Assembly (NCBI GenBank): GCA_003022005.1
Contig: PXRQ01000114.1
Span: 7,959-71,958, forward strand
Direction of reading: 5' to 3'
DNA: 64,000 nt
From: Halobacteriales archaeon QS_5_70_15
GTDB taxonomy: Archaea; Halobacteriota; Halobacteria; Halobacteriales; Haloarculaceae
Part shown: piece by piece, positions 26,514 to 35,037 of the stretch
Layout: every line of letters starts with the position of its first letter
Numbering within the stretch: the stretch's first letter is position 1
Made by a program: the position numbers and the translations under genes
The notes under the pieces: generated by a model
Databases searched by the model: none
The model's input: the letters and a program-made list of their open reading frames with translations, nothing else
What the model was told of the DNA's origin: nothing

Positions 26514-27539
26514 TCAGTCGGCGATCGGGAGGTGGACCGCCTTGAGGTCGGCCACGCCCGCACGCCTGACCACCGCACGGACCGGCTCCCGTGCCCCGGC
26601 GAGGTTGTCCGTGTCCCCGTCGAGGACGAGCAGTCTCGCGTCGCGACCGGGTTCGACGGTCCCGCAGTTCAGGCCGGCGACCTCCGCGCCCGCACGGGTC
26701 GCCATCCGGAGGACCTCGGTGGCGGAGACGTCGGCCAGTTTCGCCGTGAACTCCATCTCCCGGAACATGCTTGGGGAGTTGAGGAACACGTTGTCGGTCC
26801 CGAGCGCCACCGTCGTCCGGTCGAGCAGTTCCCGGACGGGGGGGACGCCGACCTTCGTCACCAGGTTCGACCGCGGGCAGACCACGACCGGGATGGCCTC
26901 GTCCTCGAGCCGGTCGAGGTGGAGCGGTTCGGGGTGGACCACGTGGACGAGGAAGTCCGGGTCGAGGTCGAGCGCGGGGTTGACGTCCGCCGCGTCGCGC
27001 TCGCCGGCGTGGATGCCGAAGGGCTTCCCCGCCTCTCGGGTGGCGGTGCGTTCGGCACCGAACTCGCCGTCGCGCGCCCCGGAGGCGCCGAAGCCGTCGC
27101 TCGCCTCCATCGCCGCGACCGATCCGCGACCGAGTATCACCGGCTCGATGTCGATGCCGGCGGCGGCCTCGCGGAGCGTCTCGACCCCCTCGACGTCGCC
27201 CTCCCGGAAGTCGAGGAACGCGCACGTGCCGCTCGCCTCCATGAACGAGAGCGACCGCCGGATCGCCTCGACCTTCTCCTCGCGGCTCGCCGCCCGGAGG
27301 AGGCGGTGTTTCAGGCCGTCCGGCGGTGCGACCAGTTCGTCCAGCGAGAGCCCGCCGCCGGCCTCCTTGGCGATGGAGTCACCGACGTGCGTGTGGGCGT
27401 TGACGAACGCCGGCAGCACGATGTCCGTCGAGTCCGTCGGGGCCTCCTCGACGGCCTCGATCGTCCCGTCCTCGACGATCACGCGGCCCTCGGTCGGGTC
27501 GTAGTCCGGCCCCGCGAGGACGGTCCCTTCCAGTATCAT
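26514..27539 (-). CDS. amidohydrolase family protein
   Basis: 341 residues. It has the composite beta sandwich plus TIM barrel of the amidohydrolase superfamily: N-terminal VIVEDGTIEAVEEAP, first metal motif LPAFVNAHTHVGDS (HxH), FGIHAGERDA, LVHVVHPEPLHLD and VALGTDNVFLNSP with the catalytic Asp, then GTVEPGRDARLLVLD. It belongs to the deaminase/chlorohydrolase-like branch; the substrate cannot be told. The stop codon is the right flank of a palindromic element. Confidence 0.85.
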   Translation of the reverse strand: MILEGTVLAGPDYDPTEGRVIVEDGTIEAVEEAPTDSTDIVLPAFVNAHTHVGDSIAKEAGGGLSLDELVAPPDGLKHRLLRAASREEKVEAIRRSLSFMEASGTCAFLDFREGDVEGVETLREAAAGIDIEPVILGRGSVAAMEASDGFGASGARDGEFGAERTATREAGKPFGIHAGERDAADVNPALDLDPDFLVHVVHPEPLHLDRLEDEAIPVVVCPRSNLVTKVGVPPVRELLDRTTVALGTDNVFLNSPSMFREMEFTAKLADVSATEVLRMATRAGAEVAGLNCGTVEPGRDARLLVLDGDTDNLAGAREPVRAVVRRAGVADLKAVHLPIAD

Positions 27540-27563
27540 ACGCGGGCCTCGGGCCGCCCGGGA

Positions 27564-28781
27564 TTAAAACTGGTCGAGTCGCCGGTGGACCCCCTCCCGG
27601 ACGTCGACGACGAGCGACTCCAGTTCGAGCCCGAGCACCGACTCCGCGGCCGTTCCGACCGCGTCGGTGTCCCCCTCGGGCGCGTAGACGCCGAGCCGCC
27701 ACTGCTCCTCCTGTGCGGCCCGGAGCGCCTCGACCAGTCCTGACTGGGTGCCGAGCCGTCGGACCTCCCCGTTGACGACGACCCGCGAGGTGGACTCGGT
27801 CATCTCGGGGCGGGACTGGACGTCCACGATGACGTCCGCGGGGTCGACGTCGGCGCGGTCGGCGATGTCGGCCTCGTAGCCGGCGATCGTCCGCCGGTCG
27901 GCGTCGACGAGCGCGTCGTCCACGTCGGGGAACTCCGCCCAGACCGCCCGCTTGGGCAGGTCGCGGTGGTCGAGCCGGCGGGCGAACGGCGCGGCTCGCT
28001 CGTGCCCGCGCATCGCCACCAGCAGGTCGTGGTCGTCCATCCGGGCGAACTCCTCGGGCGCCACCGCACCCGACTCGACGAGCCGCTCGACCCCGCGGCG
28101 AAGCGTCGCCTTCGAGATGCGGGCGACGTGGTGGTTGTAGACGGTGGGGTTCATCAGCGCCCGCGCGAGCAGCAGCGACTCCGCCGTCTGGACGTTCCCC
28201 TCCGCGAGCACGAGGTCGTCCTCGACGAACGCGAGCTCGCGGACCAGCCGGCCGTGGTCGATGGTGCCGTAGGGGACCCCCGTGTGATGGGCGTCCCGGA
28301 CGAGGTAGTCCATCCGGTCGACGTCGAGTTCCCCCGAGACGAGCTGGCCGAGCTGTCCCTCGCCACCCACGAGGCCGGCCACCCGGTCGGGGTCGAGGTC
28401 GTGCTCGGCGAGACCCCGGGCGACCTCGCCGTCCGCGAGCAGGTCGTGGACCTCGTCGTGTCCCCGGCCGACGTGCCGCTCGAGGAGCGCCTCGGTGTTG
28501 TGCGAGAACGGCGGGTGCCCCACGTCGTGGAGGAGCGCCGCCGCGCGGACCCGCTCGGCCTGGGTCCCCTCGATGCCGAGGTGCCCGAGGGCCTCGTCGG
28601 CGAGGTGGTAGACGCCGAGCGAGTGCTCGAACCGCGTGTGGTTCGCGGAGGGGTAGACGAGCCCGACGGTCCCGAGCTGTTTCACCCGGCGGAGCCGCTG
28701 GACCGGCGGGGTGTCGAGCAGCGCCTCCGCCACGCCCCTGACCGTGATGTGGTCGTGGACGCTGTCCTTGATGGTGTTCAC
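27564..28781 (-). CDS. HD-domain phosphohydrolase (dNTPase/SAMHD1-like)
   Basis: 405 residues starting at GTG 28781: NTIKDSVHDHITVRGVAEAL. Conserved HD residues are in NHTRFEHSLGVYHLADEAL and ALLHDVGHPPFSHNTEALLE, with the downstream Asp in GELDVDRMDYLVRDAHHTGV. These are the motifs of the HD family that contains SAMHD1-like dNTP triphosphohydrolases. GTG 28781 is chosen because the upstream extension to 28943 lacks conservation. It probably acts on nucleotides. Confidence 0.85.
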   Translation of the reverse strand: MNTIKDSVHDHITVRGVAEALLDTPPVQRLRRVKQLGTVGLVYPSANHTRFEHSLGVYHLADEALGHLGIEGTQAERVRAAALLHDVGHPPFSHNTEALLERHVGRGHDEVHDLLADGEVARGLAEHDLDPDRVAGLVGGEGQLGQLVSGELDVDRMDYLVRDAHHTGVPYGTIDHGRLVRELAFVEDDLVLAEGNVQTAESLLLARALMNPTVYNHHVARISKATLRRGVERLVESGAVAPEEFARMDDHDLLVAMRGHERAAPFARRLDHRDLPKRAVWAEFPDVDDALVDADRRTIAGYEADIADRADVDPADVIVDVQSRPEMTESTSRVVVNGEVRRLGTQSGLVEALRAAQEEQWRLGVYAPEGDTDAVGTAAESVLGLELESLVVDVREGVHRRLDQF

Positions 28782-29101
28782 ACCGTGGGATTCGGCGTTA
28801 TCACCGATAAACCTCCGCGTCGGGTCGTCGGTGGTGGGTAGTCGATGGGGGAACGTACGATGGAGGTGGTCAGGTGTACGATTGACGACTGGAAAACTGG
28901 GTCGGGGACTTTCGAGTCGCGCGAACCACGCTGCGCCCCTCACTCGCTGCGCTCGTTCCGGTGCTTGCGGGTCTGTGCTTCCCCTGGAGCGCAGCCCCGT
29001 TCAATCCCGCCCGACGTCGGATCATCGGTCACCCACCCCCATCCCGACACCACCGGTACGACGGTCGCAAGCCATTAATCCGGGCGCCGCACAGGGGGGG
29101 T
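28782..29101. other. 320-nt divergent intergenic region
   Basis: Lies between the HD gene (minus) and cofD (plus). It contains CACTCGCTGCGCTCGTTCCG, a low-complexity run common in haloarchaeal spacers, and a weak AT stretch before cofD (AAGCCATTAATCC, 29069-29081). No gene is seen. Confidence 0.5.
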
Positions 29102-30094
29102 ATGACCACGTTCCTCGCCGGGGGAACCGGTACCCCGAAGCTGCTGGCCGGCGCCGAGGGCGTCTTCCCGCCCGAGCGGACGCCGGTGGTCGGGAACACC
29201 GGCGACGACGTCGAACTCGGCGGCCTGCTCGTGTGTCCGGACCTCGACACCGTCCTGTTCATGGACGGCGGCGCGCTCGACCGCGAGCGGTGGTGGGGGA
29301 TCGATGGCGACACGACCCGTACCCACGAGGAGATCCACCGGCTGGCCGACGCGGCGGGCCTGGAGGGCGGGCCGCGCTACCTCCCCCACGACCGGCAGAC
29401 GAGCGGACGCGAGGTCGCCCGCTGGCGACGGCTCTCCGGCGTCGCGGAGTTCATGGAGATCGGCGACCGCGACCGGGCCGTCCACGTCACGCGCACGTCG
29501 CTCATCGACGAGGGGCACACCCTCACCGAGGCCACGCGGATCCTCGCCGACGCCTACGGCCTCGAGCGGGACCTGCTCCCGATGAGCGACGACCCCGTGG
29601 CGTCGCTGATCCACACCGACGAGGGGTTCCAGCACTTCCAGTCCTGGTGGGTCGGCCGCCGTGCCGAACCAGAGATCTCGGACGTGAAGTTCCGGGGGGC
29701 GGAGGCCGCCGACCCCACCGAGGCGGTGCTCGACGCGCTCGACGCGCCGGTCGTCATCGGCCCCTCGAACCCCGTCACCAGCATCGGGCCGATGCTCGCG
29801 ATGGACGCGTTCCGCGACGCCCTCGACCGGACGCCGGTGGTGGCCGTCTCCCCGTTCGTCGGCGACCGCGTCTTCTCGGGGCCGGCGGCCGACCTGATGG
29901 CCGCGGTCGGGATGGACCCCTCCACGCGGGGGCTCGCGGAGGCCTACCCGTTCGCCGACGCGTTCGTCCTCGACGACGCCGACGACACCGACCTCGACCG
30001 ACCGGTCGTCCGGACGGACACGAGCCTCGACACCGAGGCCGACAGCGCGCGCGTGGCGAACGCCGTCCGTGAGGCCCTGCAGGTGGTCGCCTGA
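29102..30094 (+). CDS. cofD: 2-phospho-L-lactate transferase
   Basis: 330 residues, full length. It opens [20 protein letters not shown], with [19 protein letters not shown] (the conserved acidic metal site), [17 protein letters not shown] and the late [15 protein letters not shown]. CofD joins 2-phospholactate, as its activated GDP form, to the deazaflavin Fo to make F420-0 in coenzyme F420 biosynthesis. TGA and the next ATG overlap (TGATG), so cofD heads a translationally coupled operon. Confidence 0.95.
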   Translation: MTTFLAGGTGTPKLLAGAEGVFPPERTPVVGNTGDDVELGGLLVCPDLDTVLFMDGGALDRERWWGIDGDTTRTHEEIHRLADAAGLEGGPRYLPHDRQTSGREVARWRRLSGVAEFMEIGDRDRAVHVTRTSLIDEGHTLTEATRILADAYGLERDLLPMSDDPVASLIHTDEGFQHFQSWWVGRRAEPEISDVKFRGAEAADPTEAVLDALDAPVVIGPSNPVTSIGPMLAMDAFRDALDRTPVVAVSPFVGDRVFSGPAADLMAAVGMDPSTRGLAEAYPFADAFVLDDADDTDLDRPVVRTDTSLDTEADSARVANAVREALQVVA

Positions 30095-30879
30095 TGGCCG
30101 GGACCGGTACCGAGCCGTTCGAGCCCCGGGTGGCCGTCGCCTCGCTGTCGGGGGAGTCCGACGCCGAGTGGGCGCGGGCGGCCGCGCCGTACGTCGACTG
30201 TGCGTTCATGGGCGGCATCGCGCTCGACGGCACGACCCGCGAGGCCGCCCGCGCGATGGTCGAGGACCGGGACCGGACGGAGTTCCTCCCCGCCGATCCG
30301 GTCGGGTTCCTCGACCGACAGCTCTCGGCGCTGGCCGACGCGCCGGTCCGCGGCGCGTTCAACGTCCGCACGACGAGCCTCGACCCGCTGCGCTGCGCGG
30401 CGGGGGTCTGTGCCGGTCACGGGGCGGTGCTCGAAGTCAACGCCCACTGCCGGCAGGACGAGATGTGTGTGGCGGGTGCCGGCGAGACGCTCCTCGGGGA
30501 GACCGACCGGCTCGCGGAACAGGTCCGGGCGGCGAGCGAGGCCGGCGCGACGACCTCGGTGAAGGTCCGGGCGGAGGTCGACGGCGTGGACCTCGTGGCG
30601 ACGGCGCAGGCCTGCGAGCGGGCCGGGGCGGACCTGCTCCACGTCGACGCGATGGACACCGAGTCCGTGATCGCCGACCTCCGCGAGGCGACGGAGCTGT
30701 TCCTCCTCGCCAACAACGGGGTGCGCAACCGCGAAACGGCACACGAGTACCTGGAGTACGGCGCCGACGCAGTGTCGGTCGGCCGGCCGAGCGACGATCC
30801 CCGGATCCTGGACCGCGTCCGCCGGAGCGTCGAGGAGTGGTTCGCCGAACACCCGCGCGAGCGAGGCGTCTCGGCGTGA
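30094..30879 (+). CDS. tRNA-dihydrouridine synthase-like flavoprotein
   Basis: 261 residues of the Dus-type TIM barrel: VNAHCRQDEMCVAGAG contains the Cys region of the active site, SVKVRAEVDGVDLV the Lys-containing strand, and the C-terminal LLANNGVRNRETAHEYLEYG plus ADAVSVGRPS the FMN phosphate-binding site. It is shorter than bacterial Dus and lacks the C-terminal helical domain, as in several archaeal forms. It overlaps cofD by one base at the start codon and overlaps the next gene at its stop (GTGA). Confidence 0.8.
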   Translation: MAGTGTEPFEPRVAVASLSGESDAEWARAAAPYVDCAFMGGIALDGTTREAARAMVEDRDRTEFLPADPVGFLDRQLSALADAPVRGAFNVRTTSLDPLRCAAGVCAGHGAVLEVNAHCRQDEMCVAGAGETLLGETDRLAEQVRAASEAGATTSVKVRAEVDGVDLVATAQACERAGADLLHVDAMDTESVIADLREATELFLLANNGVRNRETAHEYLEYGADAVSVGRPSDDPRILDRVRRSVEEWFAEHPRERGVSA

Positions 30880-31718
30880 GGTCGGTCGCAGGGAACGCGA
30901 CGCTGGCCCTGCTGCTCGAGGTGACCGGCACCCCGAAGCCGGGGAACGTCGACCGCCACCGGGACCACCCGGACCTCCGGTTCGAGCACTTCCTCGCCGG
31001 GGCGGTCGGCGCGTGGCCCGGGCTCTCGATGCTGGCCGGCGACGACGAGCGGCTCGGCGAGGGGTTCGACCGGGCGGTCGCGGGGATGGCCGACCAGCGC
31101 GGCGGGAACACGCAGTTCGGCGCGCTGCTCCTGCTCGCGCCGCTGGTCCGGGCCGCCGGCGCGGGTGACGGCGACCTCTCGCCCGCCGGCGCGAGCGAGG
31201 CGGTCGAGGCGACGACCGTCGAGGACGCCGTCTCGTTCTACCGGGCGTTCGAGCACGTCGACGTCGCGGTCGACGATCCGCCGGAGGGCCTGGACGACCT
31301 GGACGTCCGCCGGGGCGCGGACGCGGCGTCCGCGCTCCGCGAGCGCGGGCTGACCCTGTCGGACGTGATGGACCTCTCCGCCGACGTCGACGGCGTCGCC
31401 GCCGAGTGGGTCGGCGGGTTCGAGCGGACGTTCGAGGCCGCCGGGTGGCTCCTCGCCGACGACGGGCCGGTCCCCGACCGTGCCTCGCATGCGTTCCTCC
31501 GGCTGCTCGCCGACGAAGTGGACACCTTCGTCGTGAAGACCGTCGACCGCGAGACGGCCGAGGAGGCGACCCGCCGGGCGCGGGCCGCACTGGACGGCGA
31601 GGAGGACCCGGAGGCCCTGGCGGAGGAGTTCGTCGACCGCGGCGTCAACCCGGGGACGACGGCCGACCTCACCGCGGGTGCGCTGTTCGTCGCCCTCGAA
31701 CGGGGGCTGGTGGTCTGA
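30876..31718 (+). CDS. CitG-like (triphosphoribosyl-dephospho-CoA synthase family) protein
   Basis: 280 residues from GTG 30876, overlapping the Dus stop. Family motifs: LEVTGTPKPGNVDRHRDHPD, MADQRGGNTQFGALLLLAPL and DRGVNPGTTADLTAGALFVA. CitG/MdcB enzymes make the prosthetic group of citrate or malonate lyases, but no lyase gene is nearby and haloarchaea are not known to use one. It is tied into the cofD operon and followed 1 nt later by DUF447, so a role in another ribose-linked coenzyme is more likely. Confidence 0.85.
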   Translation: MRSVAGNATLALLLEVTGTPKPGNVDRHRDHPDLRFEHFLAGAVGAWPGLSMLAGDDERLGEGFDRAVAGMADQRGGNTQFGALLLLAPLVRAAGAGDGDLSPAGASEAVEATTVEDAVSFYRAFEHVDVAVDDPPEGLDDLDVRRGADAASALRERGLTLSDVMDLSADVDGVAAEWVGGFERTFEAAGWLLADDGPVPDRASHAFLRLLADEVDTFVVKTVDRETAEEATRRARAALDGEEDPEALAEEFVDRGVNPGTTADLTAGALFVALERGLVV

Positions 31719-31719
31719 G

Positions 31720-32313
31720 ATGAGCCCCGGCGGGTGGCCCGAGGCGCTCGACCTGCGGGGCGTAACCGAGAGCGTCGTGGCGACGCTCGGCCCGAACGAC
31801 CGGTGGAACCTCGCGGCGCTCGGCCTCCACGTACCCGAGGACGGGGACGACCCCGTCACCGCCCGGACGTGGGGGCGCACGCGGACGCGGCGGAACTTCG
31901 CCGAGCGCGGCGGGGGGTACGTCCAGTTCACGCGGGACCCGCGGACGTTCGTCGACGCGGCGCTCTCCGTGCGCGAGTCCGACGACCCGGTCGTCGAGGA
32001 CGCCGACGCGTGGGTCCGGGTCGAGGTCGACCGCATCGGGGAGGGCGAATCCGGCGGGACGGCGTGGGTCGACTGGGCGCTCTCGCCCGTCGAGTCCCGG
32101 GTCCTCCGTGAGTCGGTCCCGACGACCAACCGCGGGTACTACGCGGTCGTCGAGGCGACCGTCGCCGCCTCCCGACTCGACGTGGACGCCTACGACCGGC
32201 AGGCGCTGCTCGACCGTCTGCGCTACTTCGAATCGGTGGTCGGGACCGCCGGCGGTCCCGCCGAGCGCGAGGCGTTCGGGCGGGTCCGCGAGTGCGTCGA
32301 CGACGACTGGTGA
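31720..32313 (+). CDS. DUF447 domain protein
   Basis: 197 residues, beginning 1 nt after the CitG-like stop. It has the split-barrel flavin-reductase-like pattern of DUF447: RGVTESVVATLGPNDRWNLA, TWGRTRTRRNFAERGGGYVQ, VDWALSPVES and NRGYYAVVEATVAASRLDVD. I recall that DUF447 and CitG-like genes also occur together in archaeal-type C1-transfer clusters of methylotrophic bacteria, so the pair probably works in one coenzyme pathway. Flavin binding is inferred. Confidence 0.85.
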   Translation: MSPGGWPEALDLRGVTESVVATLGPNDRWNLAALGLHVPEDGDDPVTARTWGRTRTRRNFAERGGGYVQFTRDPRTFVDAALSVRESDDPVVEDADAWVRVEVDRIGEGESGGTAWVDWALSPVESRVLRESVPTTNRGYYAVVEATVAASRLDVDAYDRQALLDRLRYFESVVGTAGGPAEREAFGRVRECVDDDW

Positions 32314-32387
32314 CGGCGGCCCCCGGCCGCGACGACCCACGAGGGGGCTTTCGAACCTTTTTTGCTCCGCAGCGGCGTTCCTCCACC

Positions 32388-32576
32388 ATGGCCATCAAGC
32401 CGGCGTACATCAAGAAGATCGGGAACCGACTGCTCGAACGCTACCCGGACGCGTTCTCGACCGAGTTCGAGCACAACAAGGAGGTCATCGGCGAGGTGAC
32501 CAACGTCGAGTCCAAGGGCGTGCGCAACCGCATCGCGGGCTACGTCGCCCGCAAGAAGCGCGCCCCGCCGGCCTGA
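32388..32576 (+). CDS. rps17e: 30S ribosomal protein S17e
   Basis: 62 residues, complete: AIKPAYIKKIGNRLLERYPD at the start and FEHNKEVIGEVTNVESKGVR, the family signature, then IAGYVARKK. A component of the archaeal small subunit. A TTTTTTGC run 25-35 nt upstream is a likely TATA region. The stop is TGATACGGG, again the element-border motif, although no clear element follows. Confidence 0.95.
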   Translation: MAIKPAYIKKIGNRLLERYPDAFSTEFEHNKEVIGEVTNVESKGVRNRIAGYVARKKRAPPA

Positions 32577-32686
32577 TACGGGTTCTCGCGAGCCGACGCG
32601 CCACACGCCCCAGCCGCCGCCACGTCGACCGTCGCGCCCGGGCGTGACCCCTTGTTTCACACCCACACCCGACGCCGGGACCGACG

Positions 32687-32696
32687 GATACATAAC
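32687..32696 (+). promoter_or_regulatory. TATA box of the tetR-MATE operon
   Basis: GATACATAAC lies about 26-35 nt before ATG 32722 and directly overlaps the left end of the 20-bp palindrome, so a bound regulator would block TBP/TFB or polymerase. Confidence 0.5.
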
Positions 32697-32713
32697 TGAC
32701 TGGCCAGTCAGTT
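32694..32713. promoter_or_regulatory. perfect 20-bp palindromic operator (TetR)
   Basis: AACTGACTGGCCAGTCAGTT is an uninterrupted perfect palindrome between the TATA box and the tetR start codon. It contains the direct motif TGACTGGCCAGTCA typical of TetR-family operators. Expected to be the autoregulatory site of the gene at 32722. Confidence 0.8.
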
Positions 32714-32721
32714 GCGTGTAG

Positions 32722-33366
32722 ATGCCGGACACCGAACCGGGGACGGCCGAGTCCGACACCGGCCCGAGCGGTGGGTCGGGATCCGCCGACTCCCGCGAGC
32801 GGATCATGCGCGCGACCCACTGTGCGCTCTGCGGACACGGCTACGCCTCGCTCACGATGCAGGACATCGCCGACGAGTCGGACCTGAGCAAGGCGGCGCT
32901 GCACTACCACTACGACTCCAAGGCCGACCTCCTGCGGGCGTTCCTCGACTACCTGCTCGACTCGTTCCGCGAGCGTACGAGCGAGGGGACGGACGGCGAG
33001 AAGCCCTTCGAGCGGGTCCGGACGCTCGTGGGCCTGCTGTTCGAGCCGCCCGGCGGCGACGCGGACGCCGAGTTCCGGACCGCCCTCCTCGAACTGAAGG
33101 CCCAGGCCCCCTACGAGTCGCCGGTCCGCGAGCGACTCGTCGCGTTCGACGGGTTCCTCCGTGGGGAACTCGCCGAGGGGATCCGCGAGGCCCGCGAGGC
33201 GGGCACGGTCCGCGGGGACGTCGACCCCGAGGCGGTCGCGGAGTTCGTCGTCACCGTCGCCAACGGCGCCCACACCCGCCGGGTCGCGCTCGGCCGGACC
33301 ACCGACTGCGCCGAGACCCACCTGCTGACGTACCTCGACGGGCTCCGCACGGGGGGTCCGCGGTGA
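32722..33366 (+). CDS. TetR/AcrR family transcriptional regulator
   Basis: 214 residues. The helix-turn-helix is at about 28-72: RERIMRATHCALCGHGYASL, MQDIADESDLSKAALHYHYD, SKADLLRAFLDYLLD. The C-terminal domain (about 80-205) is a helical ligand pocket. The stop overlaps the GTG of the downstream MATE transporter, and a perfect palindromic operator lies 8 nt upstream of the ATG. It therefore probably represses itself and the pump until a toxic ligand binds. Confidence 0.92.
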   Translation: MPDTEPGTAESDTGPSGGSGSADSRERIMRATHCALCGHGYASLTMQDIADESDLSKAALHYHYDSKADLLRAFLDYLLDSFRERTSEGTDGEKPFERVRTLVGLLFEPPGGDADAEFRTALLELKAQAPYESPVRERLVAFDGFLRGELAEGIREAREAGTVRGDVDPEAVAEFVVTVANGAHTRRVALGRTTDCAETHLLTYLDGLRTGGPR

Positions 33367-34976
33367 GCATCCGCGAGCGCCTCGGGGACCTGTTCGGCGG
33401 GAAGGAGCAGGTGAACCTCACCGAGGGGGACATCGGGAGGCCGCTGTTCGTCCTCGCGCTGCCCATCGTCCTCACGAACCTGCTCCAGACCGCCTACAAT
33501 CTCGCGGACACCTTCTGGCTCGGGCAGTACTCGACGGAGGCGCTGGCGGCCATCTCCTTCGCGTTCCCGATGGTCTTCCTGCTCATCTCGCTGGGGATGG
33601 GCGTCTCCGTCGCGGGGTCGGTGCTCGTCGCGCAGAACACGGGCGCGGGCGACGACCGGCGGGCGGAGTACGCCGCCTCCCAGACGGTGGCGTTGGCGGT
33701 CCTCGCCTCCGTGCTGATCGGGGCCGCCGGCTACTTCGTCGTCGACGACCTGCTGGTGGTTTTCGGCGCGAGCCCGGGGGTGCTGGAGGCCGCGACGGTG
33801 TACATGCGGGTCATCTCGCTCGGGCTGCCGTTCATGTTCGGCTTCTTCGTCTTCATCTCGCTGATGCGGGGCTACGGCGACACGATCACCCCGATGCTCG
33901 TGATGCTCGGGACCGTGATCCTGAACGTCGCGCTGGACCCGTTCCTCATCAACGGCTGGTGGCTGTTCCCCGAACTCGGCATCGAGGGGGCGGCCTACGC
34001 GACGGTCTTCTCCCGCGGGCTGGCGACGGCCGTCGGCCTCGCCATCATGTTCGAGGGGGTCCGCGGGGTGCGGATCCGCCTCGGCGACATGGTCCCGGAC
34101 CTCGCCTTCAGCCGGCGGATGCTCCGTATCGGGATCCCGGCGTCTGTCGAGGGGACGGGTCGCGCGGCGTCGGTCAACGCGCTGCTTATCGTCGTCGGCG
34201 CGTTCGCGACGCCCGTCGTCGCGGGGTTCGGCATCGGCATCCGCGTCTTCTCGGTCATCTTCCTGCCGGCCATCGCCGTCGCGCGGGCCGTCGAGACGAC
34301 CGCCGGGCAGAACATCGGCGCCGGCCAACCCGACCGGGCCGAGGAGGCCGCGGACTTCGCCGCGAAGGTGATGTTCCTCGTCCTCGGGGGTGCGGGCGTC
34401 CTGATCTTCCTCGTTCCCGAGCCCATCGTCGGGGTGTTCACCGACGACCCCGCGGTCCTCGGCACCGGCGCGGAGTTCCTCAGGTACGTCTCGCTCACGT
34501 TCGGGTTCGTCGGTATCCTCCGCGCGTACACCGGCGCGTTCCGGGGCGCCGGCCGGACGCTGGTCGCCGCCGTCGTCGCCATCACGTTCCTCGGCCTCGT
34601 ACGGCTCCCGGTCGCGGCCGCGCTCGCGCTCGGCGTCGGCCCGGGGACGCTCTCGCTCGCGGGGCTCACCGTCGCGGTCCCCCGGCTGGTCGCCGGAATG
34701 GGCCCCGTGGGCATCTGGTGGGCGTTCGTCGTCTCGAACGCCGTCGGCGCGGCGCTCGCGCTCGCGTGGTTCAAGCGCGGGACCTGGCGGGACGCCGACG
34801 TGAGAGGGGGCACCGATGGCCCGACCGGGGCACCCTCGGCCGGAAGCGAGGGTCCGGAGGTCGACGCGGCCCGGCCGGTCGGCGACGGCTCCGGGACGGG
34901 AACGAACGGCCCGGGGGGACGAGGGGACGGGCCCGCGACGTGCGGCGAGGGGCCGAGCGCGTGCGACGACGACTGA
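33363..34976 (+). CDS. MATE family efflux transporter
   Basis: 537 residues from GTG 33363, overlapping the tetR stop. Twelve predicted helices (about 25-455), with the MATE repeat starts PLFVLALPIVLTNLLQTAYN (first half) and FSRRMLRIGIPASVEGTGRA (second half). The last about 75 residues are a Gly/Pro/Asp-rich tail (GGTDGPTGAPSAGSEG) probably exposed in the cytoplasm. It exports cationic drugs or metabolites using an Na+ or H+ gradient, under control of the co-transcribed TetR protein. Confidence 0.92.
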   Translation: MSIRERLGDLFGGKEQVNLTEGDIGRPLFVLALPIVLTNLLQTAYNLADTFWLGQYSTEALAAISFAFPMVFLLISLGMGVSVAGSVLVAQNTGAGDDRRAEYAASQTVALAVLASVLIGAAGYFVVDDLLVVFGASPGVLEAATVYMRVISLGLPFMFGFFVFISLMRGYGDTITPMLVMLGTVILNVALDPFLINGWWLFPELGIEGAAYATVFSRGLATAVGLAIMFEGVRGVRIRLGDMVPDLAFSRRMLRIGIPASVEGTGRAASVNALLIVVGAFATPVVAGFGIGIRVFSVIFLPAIAVARAVETTAGQNIGAGQPDRAEEAADFAAKVMFLVLGGAGVLIFLVPEPIVGVFTDDPAVLGTGAEFLRYVSLTFGFVGILRAYTGAFRGAGRTLVAAVVAITFLGLVRLPVAAALALGVGPGTLSLAGLTVAVPRLVAGMGPVGIWWAFVVSNAVGAALALAWFKRGTWRDADVRGGTDGPTGAPSAGSEGPEVDAARPVGDGSGTGTNGPGGRGDGPATCGEGPSACDDD

Positions 34977-35037
34977 CCGCCGCGCAAGTCCGTCCCGGAG
35001 CGACACGCTCTTTTCGTCGCCTCCCCCACGCCCGACA

